A DNA stretch of 64,000 nucleotides, taken from the NCBI RefSeq assembly GCF_001277345.1, contig NZ_LIUT01000008.1, positions 368,336 through 432,335 on the forward strand, given 5' to 3'. The stretch comes from Paenibacillus solani. GTDB lineage: Bacteria; Bacillota; Bacilli; Paenibacillales; Paenibacillaceae. This document shows positions 1 to 8,641 of this stretch, in pieces (the first letter of the stretch is position 1; every line of letters starts with the position of its first letter). Under the pieces are notes generated by a model. It was not told where the DNA came from. It was given only the letters and a program-made list of their open reading frames with translations, and did not search any database. The position numbers were made by a program, and so were the translations under genes.

Positions 1-75
1 CCGCCGTATACCGAACGGTACGTACGGTGGTGTGAGAGGTCGGCTACTCAATTAATGAGCAGCCTCCTACTCGAT
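1..75 (+). ncRNA. Group II intron, 3' end (domains V and VI)
   Basis: Positions 1-30 fold as a domain V hairpin: the CCGCCGTA and TACGGTGG arms enclose a shorter ACC/GGT stem capped by GAAC. After a short linker, 35-70 form a domain VI-like stem (AGGTCGGCTACTC against GAGCAGCCTCCT). The element ends in CCTACTCGAT, the usual 3' end of bacterial group II introns, with an unpaired A near the stem base as candidate branch point. The intron body and any reverse transcriptase ORF lie left of the window. The 3' exon starts near 75 and runs into the tail of the convergent MFS gene. Family knowledge is used for the fold; the exact splice site is inferred. Confidence 0.8.
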
Positions 76-142
76 TGAATCGCTACCATATGGCAATGTG
101 TATTCCAGTGATTTTAATTGAAGTGAGAGTGGTTGAAGCAGA

Positions 143-1348
143 TTAGGCAGAAGCCGATGCCGTCTTACGTTCATATAGATAGCAGGCGACGCCCAGTAAG
201 AAGGCGAGTCCAACCAATCCAGCTCCTACCCAAGGCAAAGCCGTTAAGCTCAGATGCGTGATCACCAAGCCTCCGATGAAAGCACCCGCTGCATTGCCAA
301 GATTGCCGGCGGAGTGGCTCGCTGTGGAGGCCAGGGCTGGCGCTGATTGGGCCAAGTTCATTACACGGATCTGCATACCGGGAAAGACAGCGAAGGAAGC
401 AACTCCCCATAACACGATCGTCAGCACAGCCGTTACCGGATTGTGGATCGTTATCGTGAAAATGGTAAGAATAACAACCGTGGAGAAGTAAATGCCCAGG
501 ATAGAAGGCAGCAGCTTCCAGTCGGCCAGCCTGCCCCCTACGATATTACCAGCGGTTACGCCAATACCAAACAGAACCAGAATCCAGGTCACGCTTGGCT
601 CTGCAAATCCGGTGATCTCGATCAGCAGCGGAGCAATATAAGTGAAGACGGCGAACAAGCCGGCATTGCCAAGCGCCCCGATCAGCAGGAAGAGAAGAAG
701 TCTTGGTCTAATGAGTGCTGTAATCTGCTGACCGATGCTTGAGGCTTCTGCTTGCCGTATCTTCGGAATGAAGACAAGAATACCGAGCAGGGCCACGACC
801 CCCATGATGGCAATAGCGGCAAAAGAGGCGCGCCAGCCCATCGTTTGACCGATGAAGGTACCGATCGGAACCCCGATAATATTGGCTATCGTTAACCCAG
901 CCATCATGATCGAGACGGCTCCCGCACGTTTATCCGGCCGCACCAGATTTGAGGCGATGACGGCTCCCACACCAAAGAATGTGCCGTGTGTCAGTGCAGT
1001 CAGCATCCGGGCGCCCATCAGGACCGCATAATTGGGAGCGAAGACGGAAATGCCGTTGCCCAGAATAAACAGGCCCATGAGGAACAAGAGCAGCTTTTTC
1101 TGCGGGATTTGGTGCGTAAGGATGGTAAGAATAGGTGCTCCTACGGCTACCCCCAGGGCATACATCGTAATCAGCTGTCCAGCCGATGCAATGCTGACAT
1201 TCAGGTCATTTGCAACGTTGGGGAGGATTCCCATGATGACGAACTCCGTCATGCCAATCGCAAAAGCACCGACGGTGAGAGACAGTATGGAGATGGGAAA
1301 AGGCTCTTTGGCTGCTTTTTTCCCAGCGGTATGCTGTAATGAATCCAT
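143..1348 (-). CDS. MFS transporter, AraJ/YdhP-like drug or sugar exporter
   Basis: This 401-residue protein has the twelve hydrophobic segments of a major facilitator. After a short polar N-terminus the first helix carries the typical AFAIGMTEFVIMGILP motif of the AraJ/PbuE/YdhP group of proton-driven effluxers. Further family signs are MYALGVAVGAPILT in helix 2 and the MMAGLTIANIIGVPIGTFIG stretch in helix 5. It would act in the cytoplasmic membrane; the substrate cannot be read from the sequence. The ATG is the first in frame and matches the family length. It is transcribed alone toward the intron end at 1-75. Class is firm, specificity unknown. Confidence 0.9.
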   Translation of the reverse strand: MDSLQHTAGKKAAKEPFPISILSLTVGAFAIGMTEFVIMGILPNVANDLNVSIASAGQLITMYALGVAVGAPILTILTHQIPQKKLLLFLMGLFILGNGISVFAPNYAVLMGARMLTALTHGTFFGVGAVIASNLVRPDKRAGAVSIMMAGLTIANIIGVPIGTFIGQTMGWRASFAAIAIMGVVALLGILVFIPKIRQAEASSIGQQITALIRPRLLLFLLIGALGNAGLFAVFTYIAPLLIEITGFAEPSVTWILVLFGIGVTAGNIVGGRLADWKLLPSILGIYFSTVVILTIFTITIHNPVTAVLTIVLWGVASFAVFPGMQIRVMNLAQSAPALASTASHSAGNLGNAAGAFIGGLVITHLSLTALPWVGAGLVGLAFLLGVACYLYERKTASASA

Positions 1349-1636
1349 CTTGTTTAAGTCAACCTTTCTGTTGTGTAAACTAAAATATGTATTATCCCAA
1401 TCTACATTATAGGTTTTGTAAAAGGGACACTGTATCCTATTATTTAATGTTCTTTAATGATAATCAAGTGAATTATTTCTTGGGGAGAACAGGGACTGGC
1501 AGAGATCTTGGGCAAGATAACAGGAGAAGCTTGTCCATGACGCAAGAATTTGAGAGCGCCGCAAAGGGCGCCCTCGGATGGGTATGACGTAGCTGTCTAT
1601 CAAGCCCGCCAATCCAATTGGCTGGATATACGGGTT
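1349..1636. other. Intergenic region, no gene seen
   Basis: This region lies between the MFS start and the end of the small spore-type gene. It should hold the MFS promoter on the minus strand. A GC-rich hairpin at about 1555-1576 (GAGCGCC ... GGCGCCCTC) could end transcription of the small gene pair but has no strong T-tract. Short ORFs here show no family signature and no good ribosome binding site. Confidence 0.45.
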
Positions 1637-1927
1637 TTAGAAGCAGGTGAACGACTCGATCCTTCTTAAATCGAACCCCGAATAGACCCATCTGCTACCC
1701 GTCCACCGAAAGCCGGCAACCGAGGTACGTCCGACAAATGTCGGGAAAAACCAGAAACCAGGTCCAAATGTTGGCCAAATATAGGTGTTTCTGAACAAGC
1801 AGCCTCTGATTGCTCCCGGATCAACTGCGAAGGTGCTGGCCAAAGGCTGTGGTGGTATCGAGGCTGGAGGCGGGGATGTGGGCGCTTGCTGCGGCCCCTG
1901 AGGTCCTTGCGGCGGCATAAATGCCAT
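1637..1927 (-). CDS. Small proline-rich spore-type protein
   Basis: This 96-residue protein has two parts. Residues 1-33 are a P/Q/G-rich low-complexity head (repeats of PPQGPQ). From about residue 34 it has a conserved aromatic core with the pattern DPGAIRGCLFRNTYIWP, then FWFFPTFVGR, SVAGFRW and a C-terminal Cys. I recognise this core from small Bacillus and Paenibacillus proteins, often vaguely named 'transporter' or collagen-like; no transport feature is present. An AAGGAGTGA ribosome binding site lies about 9 bases before the ATG. It is 84 bases downstream of another small gene on the same strand. A spore-surface role is an inference from composition and neighbour. Confidence 0.7.
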   Translation of the reverse strand: MAFMPPQGPQGPQQAPTSPPPASIPPQPLASTFAVDPGAIRGCLFRNTYIWPTFGPGFWFFPTFVGRTSVAGFRWTGSRWVYSGFDLRRIESFTCF

Positions 1928-2011
1928 AATGGGTTCACTCCTTAAACGGATTATATCGTTGGTAATGGCTTGTGAGTCTACAATCCAAAGAATTCACGTT
2001 GACCTGGGGTC

Positions 2012-2323
2012 CTAGACGTAGAGGAGGGTGATGACAAGCAGTTCGAAGAGGACAAGTGGCAGGATGACATTGTTATAGTAACTGGGACCAAAGCCGCGCT
2101 GGTTTCCGTATCCGGGCAGGCTCAAGTACAGAATCCCTTTCTCACAGTGCATGATGGTTCCTTCAAAAACATCGCCGTCTAGCGTTTCCACGCGAACCAG
2201 CTGATTCGCATGCTGCTTGCATAGTTTGTGAATATGATCGCGGACCGATTTGACGTTGTGCATCATGTTGGGTTCGGCTTGATATAAGGTTTGTTCCTGA
2301 TGTGCGGAATGTTGGATGCTCAT
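2012..2323 (-). CDS. Small protein with Sm/LSM-like segment
   Basis: The protein is 103 residues from an ATG at 2323, chosen because GGAGGTC sits about 7 bases before it; an ATG ten codons upstream lacks such a site. The N-terminal third is polar and rich in H and Q. Residues of about 45-75 (LVRVETLDGDVFEGTIMH) resemble the beta-strand pattern of Sm-like or spore-coat small proteins, in which a short barrel ends in a hydrophobic strand. The C-terminus is a hydrophobic helix of about 18 residues (NNVILPLVLFELLVITLL), so it may be membrane-attached. It probably forms an operon with the next small gene. Function unknown. Confidence 0.65.
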   Translation of the reverse strand: MSIQHSAHQEQTLYQAEPNMMHNVKSVRDHIHKLCKQHANQLVRVETLDGDVFEGTIMHCEKGILYLSLPGYGNQRGFGPSYYNNVILPLVLFELLVITLLYV

Positions 2324-2477
2324 ATGAAATTGACCTCCATCGTTATTAGTCATACCTGGTTTCCATTCTATGCAGATGCCTAAAGCGGGGTGCGTTTAGA
2401 ATTTTCCGCATGGGCAAACTAGCAAATTAGTGTTACGATTTAGACAATCTATGAGTTAAGGAAGTGAAGATTTAGTC

Positions 2478-2834
2478 GTGATCAATATAACCATCCCTCA
2501 GCCGGACGTTACCATTACCAAGCAGGAAGCTCCGGAACTGAGTCATATTTATGGATTTACAGATTTTCACCTGATTCCGAGAGATCGGGGCGGAATTTTT
2601 ATGTTCTACAACAGCAAGGGAGAGCTCCTGTTTGTAGGGAAGGCAAGAAAGATTAGACCGCGAATCAAGAAGCATTTTGAAGATAGCGTCTCCCCGGTCA
2701 AGGAGCACCGGGAGGAAGTTGCGAGAATCGAGGTCTGTATCGTTGATGATGCCGTACATAGAGAGATCTATGAAACCTATATCATTAATGAATTGAAGGC
2801 CAAATACAATGTAGACAAGGTATTTTTTAAGTAA
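2478..2834 (+). CDS. GIY-YIG domain nuclease-like protein
   Basis: A 118-residue single-domain protein. The GIY-YIG core starts near residue 39 with GGIFMFYNSKG followed by LLFVGKA, so the signature triplets read GIF and FVG instead of GIY and YIG. The following RIRPRIKKHF-like helix supplies the catalytic arginine and the ETYIINELKAKYN segment the metal-binding glutamate and the terminal asparagine. This is the arrangement of the UvrC N-terminal nuclease and of stand-alone proteins often called nucleotide excision repair endonuclease. The start is a GTG preceded by AAGGAAGTGAAG. It is followed by a strong terminator at 2890. DNA cleavage is inferred from family; the target is unknown. Confidence 0.8.
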   Translation: MINITIPQPDVTITKQEAPELSHIYGFTDFHLIPRDRGGIFMFYNSKGELLFVGKARKIRPRIKKHFEDSVSPVKEHREEVARIEVCIVDDAVHREIYETYIINELKAKYNVDKVFFK

Positions 2835-2889
2835 GGAACACGAAGAAAACAAGCAGCGATAGACGTGGTCTGACCACGACATCATGAAC

Positions 2890-2920
2890 GGCTGGAACCC
2901 CATGGGTTCTGGCCATTTTT
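2890..2920 (+). terminator. Rho-independent terminator after GIY-YIG gene
   Basis: GGCTGGAACCC (2890-2900) pairs with GGGTTCTGGCC (2904-2914) around a three-base loop and is followed by ATTTTTG. It lies 55 bases past the stop codon. Confidence 0.85.
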
Positions 2921-3064
2921 GATTTCCTTATGTTCATCGAACCGCTTGGTCACGATCCTCAGTTAATACGTAACTTGAAAAATCCGAGTCAAAAGTTCAA
3001 TATAAAGATAATTGAATGTTAGATAACGATGTTAACTGCGCTAAAGCATGAAGCAACAATAACT

Positions 3065-3093
3065 TTTGCCTGCGGTTCTGCCTTGCGGGCAAA
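3065..3093 (+). promoter_or_regulatory. Leader hairpin before the luciferase-like gene
   Basis: TTTGCCTGC (3065-3073) can pair with GCGGGCAAA (3085-3093) around an 11-base loop. It ends only 7 bases before the AGGAGG ribosome binding site of the gene at 3115. It lacks a T-tract, so it is not a terminator; it may stabilise the mRNA or modulate translation. Confidence 0.4.
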
Positions 3094-3114
3094 GCATAAT
3101 AGGAGGAATTCATC

Positions 3115-4176
3115 ATGGAGATTGGGGTTAGCTCGTTCGTAGAGACTTGGCCGGATGTGAAGACTGGCGAAGTGATGAGCCATGCGCAGCGGCTGCGTGA
3201 GGTGGTTGAGGAAATCGTCCTGGCTGATCAGGTCGGATTGGATGTATATGGGGTAGGTGAGCATCACCGTAAGGATTATGCGGCATCTTCGCCGGCCGTT
3301 GTGCTTGCTGCAGCTGCGTCACAGACGAAGTGGATTCGGCTTACGAGTGCGGTTACGGTATTGTCCTCCGCTGATCCGGTGCGGGTGTTTCAGGATTTTG
3401 CCACATTGGATGCCATCTCGAACGGACGCGCCGAGATTATGGCAGGCCGGGGCTCCTTCATCGAATCGTTCCCGCTGTTCGGCTATGATCTGAACCATTA
3501 TGATGAGTTGTTCGAGGAGAAGCTGGAGCTGCTGCTCAAAATCCGAGAGTCGGAAAAAGTAACTTGGCAGGGTAAGCATCGTCCGGCGATCCATAACCTT
3601 GGCGTTTATCCACGCCCGGTTCAGAATCCGCTGCCGGTGTGGATTGGCAGCGGCGGCAATTCGGAATCGGTCGTGCGTGCCGGTCTCCTCGGTCTGCCGC
3701 TGGTTCTCGCGATTATTGGAGGAAGTCCTCGCCAGTTTGCACCTTTGGTTAAGCTGTATAAAGAAGCAGCTGCGCATGCGGGACATGATGTATCGAAGCT
3801 GCCGATCGGCTCGCACTCCCACGGATTTATTGCGGAAGATACGGGGATCGCAGCGGACAAGTTCTTCCCATCGACGCAGGCAAGCATGAATGTGCTGGGA
3901 CGCGAACGGGGCTGGGGGTACTATGACCGATCCACCTTTGATGCGGCTCGAAGCTTCGAGGGTGCGCTCTATGTTGGCGATCCGGAGACGGTTGCCCAGA
4001 AAATCATTCATCTGCGCAAACATGTAGGTATTACCCGCTTCATGCTCCACGTGCCAGTGGGAACGATGCCTCATGATGAAGTCATGCGGGCGATCGAGCT
4101 GCTCGGCACCGAGGTCGCGCCCCGTGTTCGCTCCGAGATTGACCGGTGGGAAGCGGCTGGAGAGCCTATAGAGTAG
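3115..4176 (+). CDS. LLM-class flavin-dependent oxidoreductase
   Basis: This 353-residue protein has the bacterial luciferase-like TIM-barrel pattern. Signs are the N-terminal MEIGVSSF strand, GVGEHHRKDYAASSP near residues 47-61, the RLTSAVTVLSSADPVRVFQD strand-helix, and GRAEIMAGRGS near 104, which is typical of the flavin-binding region. The C-terminal third has GALYVGDPETVAQKI and the amphipathic EVMRAIELLG helix of this family. Members oxidise small substrates using FMNH2 and oxygen; the substrate here cannot be read. An AGGAGGAATTCATC site precedes the ATG. It is monocistronic as far as visible, with a 305-base gap after it. Confidence 0.9.
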   Translation: MEIGVSSFVETWPDVKTGEVMSHAQRLREVVEEIVLADQVGLDVYGVGEHHRKDYAASSPAVVLAAAASQTKWIRLTSAVTVLSSADPVRVFQDFATLDAISNGRAEIMAGRGSFIESFPLFGYDLNHYDELFEEKLELLLKIRESEKVTWQGKHRPAIHNLGVYPRPVQNPLPVWIGSGGNSESVVRAGLLGLPLVLAIIGGSPRQFAPLVKLYKEAAAHAGHDVSKLPIGSHSHGFIAEDTGIAADKFFPSTQASMNVLGRERGWGYYDRSTFDAARSFEGALYVGDPETVAQKIIHLRKHVGITRFMLHVPVGTMPHDEVMRAIELLGTEVAPRVRSEIDRWEAAGEPIE

Positions 4177-4481
4177 GCTGATGCCTAAAGCCCATGATTG
4201 GTAACGAGATCAGCGAGCAGCAATACGAGGAGCGCTTGGCATCTTAGCATGCCTGAGGTGAGAGCAGTCTGATCGTACGCAGGTAAGTATGTAAGCATTA
4301 AAGCATTCTCCACTTTGTGCTGTATGTGCTGGGACGTATTTATTGATGTGCCTATTAGAGCCAACCTATCCTTTTTTCATATCTAAAGGTTTAGTCGATT
4401 TATGTCGATATAAGTAGAAGCCTGTAACAGACATGAGAAAAAAAGACATAAATAAAGACTATAAGGAAGGCGCTGATCCAC
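4177..4481. other. Intergenic region with chemoreceptor promoter
   Basis: This 305-base gap contains no convincing coding sequence. Its right part holds the sigma-D-like promoter described separately, and the last bases hold GGAAGG, the likely ribosome binding site of the chemoreceptor. Nothing else is recognised in the left half. Confidence 0.5.
4384..4411 (+). promoter_or_regulatory. Sigma-D-like promoter of chemoreceptor gene
   Basis: TAAA at 4384-4387 and GTCGATAT at 4404-4411 are separated by 16 bases. The Bacillus SigD consensus is TAAA, 14-16 bases, GCCGATAT, so this matches 11 of 12 positions. It lies about 70 bases before a methyl-accepting chemotaxis gene, which is a standard SigD target. 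Confidence 0.75.
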
Positions 4482-6581
4482 ATGCAAAAGAATAACAAGC
4501 AGACAAAGAGCAACAAAACAGCTCGATGGAAACGGATGAACCTCACCGGTTTGACTGCTAGAATCATGCTGATTTCGATCGCCTGTATGGTCATCCCAAT
4601 GCTTTTGACATTGTGGTATGCCATCAGCCAATCTACCACCTCCATGGAGGAGGATGCCGAGATGTCGATGAAGAACATCGTGTCGGAAAAGATCAATCAG
4701 ATGGAGCTGGCTTTTGCGGATTTGGCACGTGCTTCGTCCACGATCGCGAACAATCCATTTATGGTTCATACATTCCAAAACCTTCAGACAACAGGGGATA
4801 CGGGAACGGATGGAACGAAGGAATCAACCGAGTATCTCACTAAACTTGTTACAGATGCTGGGGGACTTTATGAAAATATATACGCAGCCTTTGATGGCGT
4901 TATTGTAGCAGATGGAATTGGCGGACAATCAACCGGAATCGATATCGGATTGGCCGATCTGGACCCCGCGCTTCTGGAAGGGATCAAGAAGGGACCTGTC
5001 CTCTATGGTCCATCACAATCCCCTGTAACCAGCGGTCCCATCATGGCACTGCTTGCCCGCATTCCGGACGGCAGTTCGGATACCAAGCCTTCCATTGTCG
5101 GAACGGCGGTAGATTTGACGAAGTTGTCGTCCGAGATCGTTAAAACGACGGAGCAAGACAAGGTTAAGACCTTTATGCTCAATACGGCCGGGGTGGTCAT
5201 CGCCTCGGAAGATAGCGAGAGTGTGCTGAATTTCGATATGACCCAGGCCGAAGGAGACATTCCTGCCTTTTTTGAAGAGGTAACCAAAAATAGGCGGGGC
5301 ATTGGCCATTTTACCTTTAACGGTCAGAAGCTGGTCGCAGCTTATGCCAAATCGGATACCCAAGATATCTATGTGGTTTCCTACAAACCAATTAACGAGT
5401 ATATGAAGGATGTAAACAAGCTGAGACAAGGTCTTGTGTTTGTCATTATTGGGAGTATTCTGGTGTTTGCTATTATTTTGGTCCTATTGTCCTTCCAGAT
5501 TACAACACCGATCAAAATTGCTTCTGAGCGCTTGGAGGTCATGGCAAGCGGCAACTTCTCCCACCCGATTCCTGAAAAGTACATGAGAAGCAAGGATGAG
5601 ACGGGAGTTCTGCTGCGATCCATGCATACCATGCAAGAATCGATCAGCAGTATGGTTCTCACCATCAAGAACGAGTCCGACAAGCTTGACGAATCCGTTA
5701 ACGTGGTTAACAGCCATTTGGATGAGCTCAACCATCAGATTCAAGAGGTAACGGGGACAACGGAACAGATGGCGGCAGCTATGGAACAAACCGCAGCATC
5801 TACATTTGAAGTAAATCAGGCGTCTATCAATTTTCGAGAATCCATAGATAATATATCCAGAAAGGCGCATGAAGGAGAAGAGACATCAAGGGAAGTCAGT
5901 AAGCGGGCCGTCAATATTCACGAATCGGCAGTTCAATCCTCTCAGCGGGCAGTGCAGATGAGCGAGCAGATGCAGGCTGATTTGACCCAGGCGATTGCAC
6001 AGACGCAAGCGGTCGAACAAATCCAGATGCTGGCTAGCACCATTTTAGAAATTACGACGCAGACGAACCTGCTTGCACTGAATGCCAATATCGAAGCGGC
6101 CAGAGCTGGCGAGGCGGGGAGAGGTTTTGCAGTGGTTGCCGGCGAGATCCGCAAACTGGCTGAAGTGTCTGGTAAATCCGCCAATCAGATTCAGGATGTC
6201 GTTTCCGTTGTGACTTCTTCGGTCAACAACTTAAAGGAAAACTCCGAAGCTATGCTTGATTTTATTAACACGACAGTGACCCAGGATTATAGCGCTATGA
6301 TGGAAATTGGACGGCAATATGATCAAGATGCGGTGTCCTATGAGAAGCTTCTCGGAGAGTTTAGCAGCACGGCTGCTGAGCTGAGTCATTCGATTCAAGG
6401 TGTATCTCAGACGATTCATGAAATCTCGATTGCCAACAATGAGTCTGCAGAAGGGACTGGCAGAATCTCGGAGAAGGCAGGCGTGGTTCTTGGAAAATCT
6501 GGTCAGGTGCTCCAGGCTGTAAGCAGTACAAAAACGAGTGCAGAGCAATTGAAAGAAGTTATTTCAAAAATAAAGGTTTAA
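4482..6581 (+). CDS. Methyl-accepting chemotaxis protein (699 aa)
   Basis: A transmembrane chemoreceptor. A basic, asparagine/lysine-rich N-terminus precedes TM1 (about 24-44, IMLISIACMVIPMLLTLWYA). A periplasmic-side sensor of about 270 residues follows, probably dCache. TM2 is near 316-338 (VFVIIGSILVFAIILVLLSF), then a HAMP linker and a long coiled-coil signalling domain. The hairpin tip (TNLLALNANIEAARAGEAGR) is near residues 525-545 and is the CheA/CheW contact site. EEQ-type methylation segments flank it (TEQMAAAMEQTAAST). A sigma-D-like promoter lies upstream and a terminator just downstream, so it is expressed with the motility regulon as a single gene. Ligand unknown. Confidence 0.95.
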   Translation: MQKNNKQTKSNKTARWKRMNLTGLTARIMLISIACMVIPMLLTLWYAISQSTTSMEEDAEMSMKNIVSEKINQMELAFADLARASSTIANNPFMVHTFQNLQTTGDTGTDGTKESTEYLTKLVTDAGGLYENIYAAFDGVIVADGIGGQSTGIDIGLADLDPALLEGIKKGPVLYGPSQSPVTSGPIMALLARIPDGSSDTKPSIVGTAVDLTKLSSEIVKTTEQDKVKTFMLNTAGVVIASEDSESVLNFDMTQAEGDIPAFFEEVTKNRRGIGHFTFNGQKLVAAYAKSDTQDIYVVSYKPINEYMKDVNKLRQGLVFVIIGSILVFAIILVLLSFQITTPIKIASERLEVMASGNFSHPIPEKYMRSKDETGVLLRSMHTMQESISSMVLTIKNESDKLDESVNVVNSHLDELNHQIQEVTGTTEQMAAAMEQTAASTFEVNQASINFRESIDNISRKAHEGEETSREVSKRAVNIHESAVQSSQRAVQMSEQMQADLTQAIAQTQAVEQIQMLASTILEITTQTNLLALNANIEAARAGEAGRGFAVVAGEIRKLAEVSGKSANQIQDVVSVVTSSVNNLKENSEAMLDFINTTVTQDYSAMMEIGRQYDQDAVSYEKLLGEFSSTAAELSHSIQGVSQTIHEISIANNESAEGTGRISEKAGVVLGKSGQVLQAVSSTKTSAEQLKEVISKIKV

Positions 6582-6591
6582 CTTAGATATA

Positions 6592-6630
6592 ACCCCGGCT
6601 GTCATTTTCGATAGCTGGGGTTATTTTTTG
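6592..6630 (+). terminator. Terminator after chemoreceptor gene
   Basis: AACCCCGGCTGTC pairs with GATAGCTGGGGTT around ATTTTC, followed by ATTTTTTG, about ten bases past the stop codon of the chemoreceptor. Confidence 0.9.
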
Positions 6631-6775
6631 CTCATTTAGTTTAGCCATCCTATTGCTAACCGCGTTAGTCCGCAATCAAGGCGGGAGGCGAATAGACCGC
6701 ATCATAAACAGGGAGAATAAGCGTCATCATGCTAACCGAAATAAGCGGCTAACACTAGATTGGAAATCAATTGGG

Positions 6776-6829
6776 TTGGACAATCCCAAAGATATTATTT
6801 ATAATTAATAAATAGTTACCCAAGGTAAC
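6776..6829 (+). promoter_or_regulatory. Promoter and palindromic operator of MarR-MFS operon
   Basis: TTGGAC (6776-6781) and TATAAT (6800-6805) are 18 bases apart and look like a sigma-A promoter. Ten bases after the -10 lies a perfect palindrome, GTTACC-CAA-GGTAAC (6815-6829), placed where transcription would start. MarR proteins bind such inverted repeats, so autorepression is the simple reading. Confidence 0.65.
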
Positions 6830-6850
6830 CATTTTGGACGGAGGTATCAA

Positions 6851-7279
6851 ATGGACGCCCATAGACATTTTTTTCATAAATACTTTACGCTTTACCGCCC
6901 TTTCGTCAATGAGTTAAACCGCATGCTTGAAGACTATAACCTGTACTATGCCCAGTGGTCCATTATGTATTATCTGGATGTTTATCAGTCCATGACCTTG
7001 GTGGAGCTGTCCAAAATGCTGTATGTAGAGAAGCCCACGGTTACGAGAACCGTGAACGCGCTGATCAAGCTGGACTATGTCGAGCAAATACCCGTGCGTG
7101 ATAAGCGAGAGAAGAGAATTCAGCTATCCAAGACGGGAGTTCACGTCGTTCAGGAAGTTCGCAAGGTGTTTGACCAGTACGAGCAAGAGATTATGACAGG
7201 CATTTCTAATGAGGATCAGGCAACGGTTATCCGCGTGATGGAGACGGTGAGGGACAACATTATTAGAAAAGGTGATTAA
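6851..7279 (+). CDS. MarR-family transcriptional regulator
   Basis: This 142-residue protein matches MarR length and order: an N-terminal dimerisation helix (HRHFFHKYFTLYRPFVNELN), then a winged helix with MTLVELSKMLYVEKPTVTRT as the helix-turn-helix at about 53-72. The wing contains IPVRDKREKRIQLSKTG, the usual DxRxxRI-like motif with a shifted basic residue. A GGAGG-like site precedes the ATG. It overlaps the downstream MFS reading region and is thus translationally linked. The palindrome at 6815 is its likely operator. Such regulators usually release DNA on binding a small aromatic or toxic ligand, and the linked transporter suggests it controls efflux. Confidence 0.92.
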   Translation: MDAHRHFFHKYFTLYRPFVNELNRMLEDYNLYYAQWSIMYYLDVYQSMTLVELSKMLYVEKPTVTRTVNALIKLDYVEQIPVRDKREKRIQLSKTGVHVVQEVRKVFDQYEQEIMTGISNEDQATVIRVMETVRDNIIRKGD

Positions 7280-7280
7280 C

Positions 7281-8504
7281 TTGGAGCAAGCAGATTCGCG
7301 AGATCGATTATGGAGCAAGGATTTTCTGATTGTGTTTGGCGTCAATTTCCTGCTCTTTTTATGTTTTTATCTATTAGTGGTGATTATGTCGTCGTATGCG
7401 AAGGATCAGTTTCACGCTTCAACGGGGATGGCTGGTCTTGCTTCCAGCATTTTTGTCGTAGGTGCATTGATTGGACGGTTGATCGGGGGCAGCATCATCG
7501 AGAGAGTCGGACGCAAAAAGCTGCTCTTTACTGGTCTGATTGCCTTCAGCATTCTTATCGGGTTATACTTCATCGTTAACAGCTTGATGGTGCTGCTTAT
7601 CGTCCGATTCTTTCACGGCATGGCCTTCGCGCTTGCTTCAACAGCGACAGGAACGATTGCCGCCAGCCTGATTCCCGATTCCAGAAGGGGTGAAGGCACG
7701 GGCTACTATGGTGTTAGTATCATTATCGCTTCAGCGATTGGCCCTTTCATCGGCCTGATGATTAATGAGCATATTTCGATGATGGCTAACTTCACACTAT
7801 GCGCGGTACTGGGTGTTCTCTCTTTGGTGTCGGCATTCTTTATGAACATACCGAAGCTTACGCTGACTGCCGAGCAGGAGAAGGATCTGCAAGGTTTCAA
7901 GCTATCCAACTTTATTGAACCGAAGGCACTGCCGATTTCACTGGTCAGCTTCGTCATGGGCTTTGGATATTCCAGCATTTTGACGTACCTCATGATCTTT
8001 GCCGGACAGATTAGTTTGGCCCAAGTCGCCAGTTATTTCTTTATCGTCTACGCCATTGTTGTCATTCTGTCGAGACCATTTACGGGCCGCTGGTTTGACC
8101 AGAGAGGGGCCAATGTGGTGATGTACCCGGCAATTCTCTCGTTTGCGATTGGCATGGTGCTGCTCTGTCAAGCCCATCATGGGCTGACCTTGTTGCTCTC
8201 CGCCGTATTCGTCGGTCTGGGCTATGGCACGACACAGTCCAGCGCTCAGGCGCTTGCTATCAAGCGTTCGCCAGCTCATCGGGTTGGACTTGCAACGTCG
8301 ACTTTCTATATATTCGTGGATATGGGCATCGGTGTCGGCCCCGTTATTCTCGGCCTCCTAACCCCTCTCGTCGGTTTCCGGGGTATGTATATCGCAATGG
8401 CAGTTCTGCTTGCTGCGGGTATCGTGCTCTACCATGTGTTGGTGGGGAAAAAGGAACGTGACGGGAACGACAGACATGCTGTTATGCATTCATCAACCAT
8501 TTAA
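7281..8504 (+). CDS. MFS transporter in operon with MarR regulator
   Basis: A twelve-helix major facilitator of about 407 residues. Motif A is visible as GRLIGGSIIERVGRKK near residues 70-85, and helix 5 has the GVSIIIASAIGPFIGLMI antiporter-type motif. The start chosen is the TTG at 7281: AAAGGTG lies 6 bases before it, whereas a GTG at 7272 would itself be part of that ribosome binding site. Nothing separates it from the MarR gene, so the two form one transcript and the regulator probably controls this exporter. The C-terminus is polar. The substrate is unknown. Confidence 0.92.
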   Translation: MEQADSRDRLWSKDFLIVFGVNFLLFLCFYLLVVIMSSYAKDQFHASTGMAGLASSIFVVGALIGRLIGGSIIERVGRKKLLFTGLIAFSILIGLYFIVNSLMVLLIVRFFHGMAFALASTATGTIAASLIPDSRRGEGTGYYGVSIIIASAIGPFIGLMINEHISMMANFTLCAVLGVLSLVSAFFMNIPKLTLTAEQEKDLQGFKLSNFIEPKALPISLVSFVMGFGYSSILTYLMIFAGQISLAQVASYFFIVYAIVVILSRPFTGRWFDQRGANVVMYPAILSFAIGMVLLCQAHHGLTLLLSAVFVGLGYGTTQSSAQALAIKRSPAHRVGLATSTFYIFVDMGIGVGPVILGLLTPLVGFRGMYIAMAVLLAAGIVLYHVLVGKKERDGNDRHAVMHSSTI

Positions 8505-8512
8505 ACGGAGGA

Positions 8513-8541
8513 AAGACTGCCTGTGGGTGGTCTTTTTTTGT
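8513..8541 (+). terminator. Terminator after MarR-MFS operon
   Basis: AAAGACTGCC and GGTGGTCTTT pair, with two G-U pairs, around TGTG and run into seven T. It lies eight bases past the MFS stop codon. Confidence 0.75.
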
Positions 8542-8641
8542 GTGTTCTGGATGCGAGGGTGTTTGCAGGGAAATGTAGGGGAGGTTATACAAGCATTCAA
8601 GAGGAAACCCTAAGCATCAAAAACGAGAAAGGTGAATTGAT

